A DNA stretch of 6,393 nt from positions 1 to 6,393 of the forward strand of contig CACXDR010000254.1 of assembly GCA_902766415.1 (NCBI GenBank), in the 5' to 3' direction. Both the position numbers and the translations under genes were made by a program. Source of the DNA: an uncultured Lachnospiraceae bacterium (GTDB taxonomy: Bacteria; Bacillota_A; Clostridia; Lachnospirales; Lachnospiraceae). The notes beneath the pieces were generated by a model. That model was not told the DNA's origin. It was given only the letters and a program-made list of their open reading frames with translations, and did no database searches. Below are positions 1 to 6,351 of this stretch, one piece after another; positions within the stretch are counted from its first letter, which is position 1; each line of letters starts with the position of its first letter.

Positions 1-162
1 AAACGCTTTTTCCGTATCCACAAGAGTTATCTCGTAAACCTGGAATATGTGAGGGAAATGATCCTCCTGAACAGCTCAAGCTACGGGATCCGGCTTAAAG
101 GATCCGATCAGATCCTTCCTATTGGCAGGACCCAGCTCCGGGAATTTCGGAGCCTGTTCTGA
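1..162 (+). CDS. LytTR-domain response regulator, C-terminal fragment
   Basis: The window opens inside this gene; the last 53 codons are read in frame 1 and end in TGA at 160-162. The peptide starts KRFFRIHKSYLVNLEYV, which matches the conserved core of the LytTR DNA-binding domain (F-x-R-x-H-K-S-Y-x-V-N). The ending IGRTQLREFRSLF fits the final helix of the domain, where family members typically read P-x-S-R-x-x-x-x-x-F. LytTR proteins are cytoplasmic transcription regulators, usually with an N-terminal phospho-receiver domain paired with a membrane histidine kinase, but that part lies outside the window. A stand-alone LytTR protein or a LytTR membrane protein is therefore also possible. It ends 274 nt before the exporter gene on the same strand, so it could be a local regulator of that operon; this is inference from position only. 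Confidence 0.9.
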   Translation, partial: KRFFRIHKSYLVNLEYVREMILLNSSSYGIRLKGSDQILPIGRTQLREFRSLF

Positions 163-245
163 GGATAACTCCGTTACACCCCGGTTTTCTGTCCGGATAA
201 GGAGCCGTTGATGTTTTACATATCTATGGTGTGAAGTTCAGGCAG

Positions 246-254
246 TGATATAGT
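246..254 (+). promoter_or_regulatory. Possible extended -10 promoter for the exporter operon
   Basis: TGATATAGT has the TGn extension followed by TATAGT, one mismatch from the TATAAT consensus. No good -35 hexamer sits 16-18 bp upstream (226-231 reads ATGGTG), so this would be an extended -10 promoter or an activator-dependent one. A start near 261 would place the 281-332 hairpin in a leader of about 175 nt before the exporter start codon. Consensus match alone is weak evidence, and the true promoter could lie upstream of the LytTR gene. Confidence 0.35.
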
Positions 255-280
255 TTTGGAAAATGGCACTTCGGTTTTTG

Positions 281-332
281 CACATACGTGAAGGAGAGGG
301 AGTTTAAGCGACCTCTCCTTTGTGCGTATGTG
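281..332 (+). other. Long imperfect hairpin / inverted repeat in the leader region
   Basis: Two arms pair as CACATACG (281-288) with CGTATGTG (325-332), and AAGGAGAGG (291-299) with CCTCTCCTT (312-320). They are separated by a small internal loop (289-290 against 321-324), with a 12-nt apical loop at 300-311. All 17 paired positions are Watson-Crick. No T-run follows the 3' arm on the + strand, and none directly follows it on the - strand, so it is not a classical intrinsic terminator. It could be a structured 5' leader element, a dispersed palindromic repeat, a protein-binding palindrome, or a terminator for the LytTR gene acting without a U-tract. The sequence cannot decide between these. 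Confidence 0.7.
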
Positions 333-420
333 GAATTATCCGGTCCCTGTAACACAAGAAATCAAATGCATATAAAGCTTGATGGTGTTATTATGGGAAA
401 TGATGCTGAAACAGCTGCGA

Positions 421-426
421 AAGGAG
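421..426 (+). promoter_or_regulatory. Ribosome binding site of the exporter gene
   Basis: AAGGAG lies 10 nt before the ATG at 437. It is the only Shine-Dalgarno-like match at a usable distance in front of this open frame, and it supports 437 as the start; the next in-frame methionine codons are dozens of residues further in, past TM1. Confidence 0.8.
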
Positions 427-436
427 AACTTATTCC

Positions 437-3139
437 ATGCAACAGACAAAGCAGTCGCCGCTGATTGCCATATGCTCTTTTATCGTTGACAAGAGGAACC
501 TGTTCTTCCTGATCTACGGGATCCTCCTGATCTTTTCCCTGTTCTCGCAGAAATGGACAGTCGTCGAGAATGATCTGTCCGCTTACTTAAGCGAAGAGAC
601 GGAGACAAAGCGGACCATGGACCTGATGGAACAGGAATACACCACCTTCGGCTCCGCGAAGGTCATGGTCGCAAATCTGTCCTTACGGGAAGCGTTCCGC
701 ATTTATGATCAGATCGAGGACTCTCCGGGTGTTGCGGAGGTGGAGTTCCTTCCGGATTACCTGCATCCAGATTCCACGGAGGAGCCGGATGAGGATGAGG
801 TCCAGACCATCGAAGAGATCCGGAAGCATTACAATGATTCCTCGGCGCTTTTCAACGTGACGTTCCGTTACCCCGAGGATGACGAGAGGTCGCTGCAGTC
901 CCTTAATATACTGAAGGATTCCCTCTCCGCCTACGATGTGCATGTCTCCACGACTCTCGGAGACCCCCAGGCGGAAGCGATCGCGAAAGAGATGCAGGTC
1001 ATCATCGCGATCGTCGGCGTCATCGTGGTCACGGTCCTGCTCCTGACGTCAGAGACCTTCGGAGAAGTCCCCGTGCTTCTTCTGACCTTTGTCTCCGCGG
1101 CGATGATTAACAAGGGAACGAATTTCCTGATGGGCACCATCTCCTTCGTTTCCGATTCCGTTGCCGTCGTCCTGCAGCTGGCCCTCTCTATCGATTACGC
1201 GATCATCTTCTGCAATCACTTCAAGGAGGAGCGGCAGCATTATGACACCAGAGACGCTGTCATCGTCGCGCTGAGCCACTCCATCCCGGAGATCTCCTCA
1301 AGCTCCCTTACGACGGTCTCCGGCCTCCTGGCGCTTCTCTTTATGGGATACGGGCTGGGCGCGGATCTTGGCACGACCCTTACCAAATCGATCGTCATCA
1401 GCCTCCTGGCGGTGTTCACCCTCATGCCGGGACTTCTTGTGCTGTTCTCCAACCTCATGATGAAGACGAAGCACAAAAACCTGGTGCCGAAGATCCCCTT
1501 CGTGGGCCGCTTTGCCTATGCCAGCAGGAAGTTCGTTCCCCCGCTGTTCCTGATCGTTGTGATCGCAGGTTACTTTCTTTCCAAGAAGTGCCCCTACGTC
1601 TACGGTTACTCCACGCTGACAACACCGCTGAAAAGCGAGTCGCAGATCACGGAGGAAATGATCGACGAGACCTTCGGCGCGGACAATCTCATCGCGGTCA
1701 ATGTCCCGAGCCAGGATTACGGCAAGGTCTCAAAGCTTGCCGCTTACCTGGAAAGGCTCCCGGAGATCCGGGAGGTGAAATCTCTCGCCAACACGGAGGC
1801 CAAGGGCGGGTACATGGTCTCGGAGCCGCTGACGCCGCGCCAGTTCTCCGAAATGGCGGACCTGGACTATGACGCGGCGGCCATGATCTACAGCATGTAC
1901 GCGTCGGACAGGGACGAGTACGGGCATATCATCGGCGGCATCGCGAATTACAAGGTCCCCTTCATTGACATTTTCATGTTCCTGCACGACAAGGCGGACG
2001 AAGGATACGTGGATCTTGACGAGGACGACCGGGCGGACCTGGACGATACCTGCGACAAGCTGATGCGGGCGAAGCGCCAGCTTCGTGGAAAGACCTATGA
2101 GCGTATGCTGGTCTACCTGAACCTGCCGGAGGAAAGCCCCGAGACCTTCGCGTTTCTGGGGAGCCTTCATGACCTGATCGATCCCATGTTTGAGGAGGAG
2201 ATGGACGAGGATCCGTCCCACCGGGTGCTGATCGCGGGAGAGTCCACCTCGGAAATGGATCTCGGATCGCAGTTTGAGACGGACAACGTCATAGTCTCCG
2301 TGGTCTCCGTGCTCTTTGTCCTTGTGATCCTCCTGTTCACATTCAAGTCCGTGGGCATGCCGCTGCTTCTCATCGCGGTGATCGAAGGATCCATTTTCAT
2401 CAACTTCTCCTTCCCGGCCCTGATGAAGGCGAATCTGTTCTTTATCAGCTACCTTATCGTATCCTCCATTCAGATGGGCGCGAACATCGATTACGCCATC
2501 GTGATCGGTTCCCGCTACAGTGAATGCAGGAAGACTATGGGAAGACAGGAATCCATCATTGAGGCCGTGAACTTCGCGTTCCCGACCATCATCACCTCCG
2601 GGTCCATTCTTGCCATTGCCGGGACCGTCATCGGCCTCCTTACCTCGGATGGCGCCATTGCCGGCATCGGACAGTGTTTAGGACGGGGCACGCTGATCTC
2701 CATGTTCCTGGTGCTCTTCGTGCTCCCGCAGATCCTGACCCTGGGAGACCGGGTCATCTCGAAGACCGCATTCTCCGTGGCACGGCCCATCCGGTCCAGG
2801 GATGAGAGCGGCATCATCCGCGTGGACGGCATGATCCAGGGGCACATTGACGGACAGATCATCGGAACGGTCAGGGCGATCGTCCGGGGCGACGTCCGGG
2901 CCTCCATCGTCTCCGGCGACATCGAGAAGCTCGCGGAGAACGAAGGACAGGATATTACCGGTTATCTTGAGGCGCAGCACGCCGGACAGGAACCGGAAAG
3001 CGCGCAGAAGTCGGAAAACACATCAGAACAGGGAAATGCTCCTGAAGAGGAAAATGCTCCCGGACCCGGAAATACGCCGGGACCGGAAGGCGCACAGGAG
3101 CAGGGAACTGCGCAGGAAACTGAGGGAAAGGAGGAGTAA
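437..3139 (+). CDS. MMPL/RND-family exporter, 12-TM, with bactofilin-like and repeat tail
   Basis: A 900-residue inner-membrane protein with the two-fold RND layout of the MMPL family, whose members export lipids, lipopeptides, polyketides or drugs using the proton gradient. TM1 is at about 22-38, followed by extracellular domain 1 (40-186), TM2-6 (187-339), TM7 (367-382), extracellular domain 2 (384-615) and TM8-12 (617-768). Two Asp-Tyr motifs, SIDYA at 251-255 (TM4) and NIDYA at 683-687 (TM10), sit where MmpL3-type proteins carry their proton-relay Asp-Tyr pairs, so the pump should be active. The tail after TM12 is odd. Residues 793-828 show Gly at short regular spacing with alternating beta residues (VDGMIQGHIDGQIIG, then IVRGDVRASIVSGDI), like a fragment of a bactofilin beta-helix. 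Residues 854-895 are seven Glu/Gly/Pro/Gln-rich hexapeptides. The tail should be cytoplasmic. It is the first gene of a likely operon, 4 nt before the surface-protein gene. The substrate is unknown. Family certain; tail assignment tentative. Confidence 0.93.
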   Translation: MQQTKQSPLIAICSFIVDKRNLFFLIYGILLIFSLFSQKWTVVENDLSAYLSEETETKRTMDLMEQEYTTFGSAKVMVANLSLREAFRIYDQIEDSPGVAEVEFLPDYLHPDSTEEPDEDEVQTIEEIRKHYNDSSALFNVTFRYPEDDERSLQSLNILKDSLSAYDVHVSTTLGDPQAEAIAKEMQVIIAIVGVIVVTVLLLTSETFGEVPVLLLTFVSAAMINKGTNFLMGTISFVSDSVAVVLQLALSIDYAIIFCNHFKEERQHYDTRDAVIVALSHSIPEISSSSLTTVSGLLALLFMGYGLGADLGTTLTKSIVISLLAVFTLMPGLLVLFSNLMMKTKHKNLVPKIPFVGRFAYASRKFVPPLFLIVVIAGYFLSKKCPYVYGYSTLTTPLKSESQITEEMIDETFGADNLIAVNVPSQDYGKVSKLAAYLERLPEIREVKSLANTEAKGGYMVSEPLTPRQFSEMADLDYDAAAMIYSMYASDRDEYGHIIGGIANYKVPFIDIFMFLHDKADEGYVDLDEDDRADLDDTCDKLMRAKRQLRGKTYERMLVYLNLPEESPETFAFLGSLHDLIDPMFEEEMDEDPSHRVLIAGESTSEMDLGSQFETDNVIVSVVSVLFVLVILLFTFKSVGMPLLLIAVIEGSIFINFSFPALMKANLFFISYLIVSSIQMGANIDYAIVIGSRYSECRKTMGRQESIIEAVNFAFPTIITSGSILAIAGTVIGLLTSDGAIAGIGQCLGRGTLISMFLVLFVLPQILTLGDRVISKTAFSVARPIRSRDESGIIRVDGMIQGHIDGQIIGTVRAIVRGDVRASIVSGDIEKLAENEGQDITGYLEAQHAGQEPESAQKSENTSEQGNAPEEENAPGPGNTPGPEGAQEQGTAQETEGKEE
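2813..2920 (+). other. Bactofilin-like beta-helix segment in exporter tail
   Basis: Codes for residues 793-828 of the exporter, just after TM12. Gly occurs at 798, 802, 806, 810, 818 and 827, with valine and isoleucine between them, and the phrase IVRGDVRASIVSGDIEK has the look of bactofilin turns, where short beta strands end in G-D/E-hydrophobic. Bactofilins are cytoskeletal polymers of right-handed beta-helices, about 100 residues or more in the core. Here only about 36 residues are present, enough for roughly two turns, so it may be a docking or polymer-capping element rather than a polymer former. The resemblance is by eye only. Confidence 0.4.
2996..3121 (+). repeat. Seven degenerate 18-bp tandem repeats encoding hexapeptides
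   Basis: Seven consecutive in-frame 18-nt units, each beginning GAA or GGA, encode ESAQKS, ENTSEQ, GNAPEE, ENAPGP, GNTPGP, EGAQEQ and GTAQET (exporter residues 854-895). The shared pattern is [E/G]-x-[A/T]-[Q/S/P]-x-x. Units three to five are the closest to each other at DNA level (GGAAATGCTCC, GAAAATGCTCC, GGAAATACGCC). This disordered, acidic, Pro/Gln-rich segment ends five codons before the stop. The drift between units suggests an old expansion rather than a currently slipping array. Confidence 0.75.
3129..3134 (+). promoter_or_regulatory. Ribosome binding site deciding the start of the surface protein
   Basis: AGGAGG, 9 nt before the ATG at 3144 and inside the last codons of the exporter gene. 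It decides the start: the reading frame is open back to 2847, but only the ATG at 3144 has this site, and only that start puts a signal peptide at the N-terminus. The overlap with the exporter's end suggests translational coupling. Confidence 0.85.
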
Positions 3140-3143
3140 AGCC

Positions 3144-6100
3144 ATGAAAAGATCATCAAAAAAGGTCGTAAGCTATGCGGCAGCGCTCCTTCTCCTTGCG
3201 GCGGGAAGCTGTACAGTCCCGGACCTTTCGCCTGTGTTCCGCACGGAGGCTTATGCCGCCGTGGGAGATGAAAATGCGGCGTCCTTTGAGATCGGGTCAG
3301 CCGATGATTTTATCCGCTTTGCCAAGGAGTGCCGGGTCAACACCTGGTCCGACGGCATGACGGTAAACCTGAACACGGACCTGGACCTCCCGGGCGAAAG
3401 CGTTTCAACGGTCGCCTATTTTAACGGCACGTTCAACGGGAATTCCCACAGGATCACGAAGGCATCATCCGGAAAGGCCCTGTTCCAGACGATCGGCCCG
3501 GACGGCGCGGTGAGAGACCTGGAGCTCCGTTCGACCGTCACGTCCGAAGGGGACAACACGGCTGCCTTCGTTTCAAGGAACAGCGGGACCCTGGAGCGTA
3601 TCCATGTGGACAGCACGGTCTCCGGGAAGGTCACCACAGGCATCCTTGCGGCGGTCAATGAAGCCGACGGCCTGATCTCCGCCTGTGAGGTTTCGGGCGT
3701 CGTTTCCGGCACCAGCTCCACCGGAGGCATCGCGGGAAAGAACTCGGGCATCATAGCCTCCTGCCTCAGCAAGGCACACGTCAACACCACGGTGGACGAT
3801 GAATCGCTTTCCCCGGACGACGTGAAGGACATCCTGGAGAACATCCTGATCTCCAGGTCCTTCAACAGCACGGAAAACCTGCGGATACAGGTGGACGCGG
3901 GCGGCATCGCCGGCTACAACCTGGGCGGCGGCCTGATCACGGACTGCGCGAATGAGGGCGTAGTCGGCTATCCGCACGTGGGCTTCAATACCGGCGGTAT
4001 CTGCGGCAGGAACGGCGGGGCGGTGGAGACGTCCGTGAACAGGGGCACAGTCTACGGCAGAAAGGACATCGGCGGCATCACGGGACACCAGCAGCCGGAG
4101 ATCACCGTGGACTTTTCCGAGGACGTGCTCACCTCCGTTTCGAAGGAGATGGACGATATCAACGTCCTGATCACGGATACGCTGAACACCTCGGAGAACA
4201 TTTCCAACAGCACCTACGACAGGCTCTCCGGGCTTTCACGGTCCATGACCGAGGTGAAGAACTCCACCCGGACGGTCTACGACGCGTCCCTGGACCGGTT
4301 TGACGAGATCGCGGACTCCGTCAATTCCACCACGCAGGTCGTGACGGACACCATGGAGGACATCTCCGTGGAAACAGGTGACCTCACGGACAGCATCGAC
4401 CGCCTGAGCAGCATGTCCGACAGCCTGTCCTCCTCCATCGATTCCATGGCCTATGCCTTCGGCCTGTCGGATTCCGAAAAGTCAAGGATCCAGACAGAGA
4501 ACGCCCGGCTGCGCGAGGACCTGAACTCCACCAGCGCCTTTGTCGCGGAGGTCAGGGACCACCTGCTTCCCGAGGTACCGGAGCAGCGGCGCGCCCGGAT
4601 CAGCGACGGACTGAACCGGGTGAACCGTCTGTCCCAGGATATCCGGGCAATGCGCACGACGATCGGCCAGCTCCGCAGCGTCCGTGACCGCATCGCGGAC
4701 GGAAGCCTTGAGGCGGACGCGGCGCGGCGGGATGCCGCGCTCAGCGGCTCCATATCCTCTGTCCTTGACTCGATGGACGACCTCGACCGCGCGTCCTCCA
4801 GGCTTTCGGATTTCAGCTCGGCGCTCGGCGGCACCATGCACAGCGCCGCGGGGGGCATCGACATCGACCTCCGGAAAAACGAGACCGTGCGTGCGGCGGG
4901 GCAGGACATCTACGCCGGCCTCGACAGCATCTCCAGCCAGATGGACAGCCTGAACGCCTACGCCAGGGAAGAGAGCATGGAGGTCATCGGGAACCTTTCC
5001 GAGATCAACAAACGCTTCAACGGCGTGATGGACCTCCTGAAGAACGAGAGGGACCGCCTGAACGACATCGCCGACAACGGCGGCATTTTCGTGGACAACT
5101 CCGACCTTGCCGACTCCCCCGCGAGGATCCATGCCTGCATCAACGAGGGCGACGTCCGGGGCGATATGACGACCGGCGGGATCGCGGGGACCATCGGGAT
5201 CGAATACGACGTGGATCCTGACAAGGATATCCTGCGGAACAGCGACCGTTCCCTCGATTATACCTTCGGCGTGACCGCGGTGATCTCCGAATCGGACAAC
5301 ACGGGCAATGTGGAAGGAAAGGGCAGCTACACCGGCGGCATCACCGGAAAGATGGACATGGGCCGTCTTCTCAAAAACCGGAATTACGGAGACGTATCCT
5401 CTGAGAACGGAGACTTTACGGGCGGGATCGCCGGCTACGCCGACGGGAGCCTGGACGGCAACTCCGCGCGCTGCAGAGTGAACGGCGGAAAGAACAGCGG
5501 AGGCATCGCCGGCTACGCGAAGACGCTCCGCGAGAACACCGCAGTGGTGGCCCAGCTGAACGGCGATGAGTACACGGGCGCCATCGCGGGACGGGTCGAC
5601 GCGCTTGACGGGGAAAAGATCCGGAACAACCTCTACTATGCGGGGAGCTTCGGCGGGATCGACAATATCGACTACACCTCCATGGCGGAGAAGGCCTCCG
5701 AGCCGCTGGGGACGGTCCTGGTGAGATTCCTGATCGAAGGACATCATGCCGGAATGGGGGAAGTAAAGACCGGAACGCTCCTGAAGGAGCTCTCCTTCCC
5801 CGAGGCGGAAAAGAGAGAAGGCTTCCTGCTCCTCTGGGACAAGGACGGGGAGACCGTGCTGAATGAGGACACCGTGGTCAATGCCTCCTACCGCCTTGCG
5901 GTAGCGGTCCTCAGGGCACCGCAGAACTATGCGGGCACCAACAAGCCGGTCCTGATGGCGGACGGCGCATTCCGGGAGGAAGACCGTCTCGACTACACCT
6001 CCCTCGGCCAGGATCACTACCGGGTGGTCATCCCGGAGGACGAACTGTCCGAAAGAAAGATCCGCGTACATAAGCCCGGCTATAAGCGGTATACTGTATT

Positions 6101-6293
6101 TGTGAACGGCGCGGAAACGCCGGTGGAAGCATTCGGGGATTATCTCACTTTCACCACGGGAGAACGGGAACTGGAGATCCTTATACAGAAAACAGGCTTC
6201 TCCGCGGAAGTGCTTGCGATCCCTGCCGCCGCGGTGATCATCATCCTCATTGCCGCAGCTGTTCTGAAAAAGAAGAGAAAAGCATCTTTGTAA
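3144..6293 (+). CDS. GLUG-repeat surface protein with long helical insertion and C-terminal membrane anchor
   Basis: A 1049-residue exported protein of unknown function. An N-terminal signal peptide (KRSSKK, hydrophobic YAAALLLLAAG, likely cut after TEAYA at 38) leads into a GLUG-type repeat region at about 45-315. It opens with FNGTFNGNSHRITK and carries GGI[AC/T]G motifs at 194, 253, 284 and 310. Residues 325-645 are helical, Cys-free and rich in Ser, Asp, Arg and Leu, like a coiled coil, with a Pro turn at 476-479. GLUG-type repeats resume at 655-835 (motifs at 678, 731, 760, 786 and 812). Residues 863-916 resemble a Listeria-Bacteroides (Flg_new-type) beta repeat. The C-terminus has one TM helix (1020-1041) then KKKRK, with no LPxTG, so the protein is held in the membrane with its body outside. 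GLUG repeats are common in Gram-positive surface proteins and usually taken to form a beta-solenoid. It starts 4 nt after the exporter gene, arguing for a joint role with it. Being an adhesin or cell-wall protein is the main alternative. Confidence 0.88.
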   Translation: MKRSSKKVVSYAAALLLLAAGSCTVPDLSPVFRTEAYAAVGDENAASFEIGSADDFIRFAKECRVNTWSDGMTVNLNTDLDLPGESVSTVAYFNGTFNGNSHRITKASSGKALFQTIGPDGAVRDLELRSTVTSEGDNTAAFVSRNSGTLERIHVDSTVSGKVTTGILAAVNEADGLISACEVSGVVSGTSSTGGIAGKNSGIIASCLSKAHVNTTVDDESLSPDDVKDILENILISRSFNSTENLRIQVDAGGIAGYNLGGGLITDCANEGVVGYPHVGFNTGGICGRNGGAVETSVNRGTVYGRKDIGGITGHQQPEITVDFSEDVLTSVSKEMDDINVLITDTLNTSENISNSTYDRLSGLSRSMTEVKNSTRTVYDASLDRFDEIADSVNSTTQVVTDTMEDISVETGDLTDSIDRLSSMSDSLSSSIDSMAYAFGLSDSEKSRIQTENARLREDLNSTSAFVAEVRDHLLPEVPEQRRARISDGLNRVNRLSQDIRAMRTTIGQLRSVRDRIADGSLEADAARRDAALSGSISSVLDSMDDLDRASSRLSDFSSALGGTMHSAAGGIDIDLRKNETVRAAGQDIYAGLDSISSQMDSLNAYAREESMEVIGNLSEINKRFNGVMDLLKNERDRLNDIADNGGIFVDNSDLADSPARIHACINEGDVRGDMTTGGIAGTIGIEYDVDPDKDILRNSDRSLDYTFGVTAVISESDNTGNVEGKGSYTGGITGKMDMGRLLKNRNYGDVSSENGDFTGGIAGYADGSLDGNSARCRVNGGKNSGGIAGYAKTLRENTAVVAQLNGDEYTGAIAGRVDALDGEKIRNNLYYAGSFGGIDNIDYTSMAEKASEPLGTVLVRFLIEGHHAGMGEVKTGTLLKELSFPEAEKREGFLLLWDKDGETVLNEDTVVNASYRLAVAVLRAPQNYAGTNKPVLMADGAFREEDRLDYTSLGQDHYRVVIPEDELSERKIRVHKPGYKRYTVFVNGAETPVEAFGDYLTFTTGERELEILIQKTGFSAEVLAIPAAAVIIILIAAAVLKKKRKASL
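3276..4088 (+). repeat. First GLUG-type repeat block of the surface protein
   Basis: Encodes residues 45-315. Each unit ends in a Gly-Gly-Ile-x-Gly box (GGIAG, GGIAG, GGICG, GGITG) followed by N/S-x-G-x-I-x-x-C/S and often an N-x-G-x-V step such as CANEGVVG or SVNRGTVYG. The units are spaced about 25-60 residues apart, consistent with turns of a beta-solenoid. The repeats are diverged at DNA level, so this is a protein repeat rather than an exact nucleotide repeat. Confidence 0.75.
4116..5078 (+). other. Region encoding a long coiled-coil-like helical insertion
   Basis: Encodes residues 325-645 of the surface protein. The composition changes abruptly from Gly-rich beta repeats to long runs without Gly or Pro, with hydrophobic residues at three/four spacing (for example TDSIDRLSSMSDSLSSSIDSM and INKRFNGVMDLLKNERDRL). 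The only prolines are P476 and P479, almost at the midpoint, which suggests an antiparallel hairpin of two arms of about 150 and 165 residues. Two Gly-Gly pairs (562-563, 570-571) may kink the second arm. Confidence 0.7.
5106..5648 (+). repeat. Second GLUG-type repeat block of the surface protein
   Basis: Encodes residues 655-835. The boxes are GGIAG (678), GGITG (731), GGIAG (760), GGIAG (786) and GAIAG (812), preceded by N-x-G-x-V steps (INEGDVRGDMTTG, NTGNVEGKGSYTG, NYGDVSSENGDFTG). Spacing in the last four units is regular, about 26-29 residues. The block resumes the same repeat type that stops before the helical region, as if one solenoid were interrupted by an insertion. Confidence 0.75.
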
Positions 6294-6340
6294 CACCCGG
6301 GCATGACCGACATACACCAGAAGGCACAGGAAGACCTGAA

Positions 6341-6345
6341 AGGAG
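6341..6345 (+). promoter_or_regulatory. Ribosome binding site of the third operon gene
   Basis: AGGAG, 6 nt before the ATG at 6352, selects this start over the earlier ATG at 6303, which has no such site and gives only 28 codons. Confidence 0.75.
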
Positions 6346-6351
6346 AAAAAA

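Larger units (their letters stand above)
163..436 (+). other. Intergenic region between LytTR gene and exporter operon
   Basis: This 274-nt stretch is less GC-rich than the flanking genes and holds no convincing gene. Going 5' to 3' it contains a weak hairpin just after the LytTR stop (168-204: CTCC/GGAG, TTA/TAA and CCGG/CCGG pairings, no U-tract), two single LytTR-like half-sites (204-212, 233-241), a possible extended -10 promoter (246-254), a strong imperfect hairpin (281-332) and the exporter's ribosome binding site (421-426). A 32-codon reading frame from ATG 366 to TGA 462-464 has no ribosome binding site and overlaps the exporter start, so it was not called. Confidence 0.6.

Noticed and set aside
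168..204. Terminator after the LytTR gene
   Set aside because: Only short interrupted pairings (CTCC/GGAG, TTA/TAA, CCGG/CCGG) form and no T-run follows, so it does not meet the form of an intrinsic terminator.
371..376. TATAAA as a -10 box for the exporter
   Set aside because: No acceptable -35 lies at 16-18 bp (348-353 reads TGTAAC) and no TG extension is present. The site at 246-254 is better, though itself uncertain.
366..464. 32-codon frame upstream of and overlapping the exporter start, a possible leader peptide
   Set aside because: No ribosome binding site precedes ATG 366, the peptide has no leader-like features, and it runs out of frame into the exporter.
2847..3143. 99-codon N-terminal extension of the surface protein in an open frame overlapping the exporter's tail
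   Set aside because: The extension is Arg/Ser-rich out-of-frame reading of the exporter tail and would bury the signal peptide. The AGGAGG at 3129-3134 and signal peptide both point to ATG 3144.
6186..6293. Sortase-type cell-wall anchor at the end of the surface protein
   Set aside because: There is a hydrophobic helix and basic tail, but no LPxTG or similar motif before it. A plain membrane anchor is the better reading.
4482..6317. 611-codon open frame on the - strand antisense to the surface-protein gene
   Set aside because: It is rich in Val, Arg, Asp, Gly and His with no recognisable domain. It is what a GC-rich gene with strong third-position bias produces on the opposite strand, and the + strand product has clear domains.
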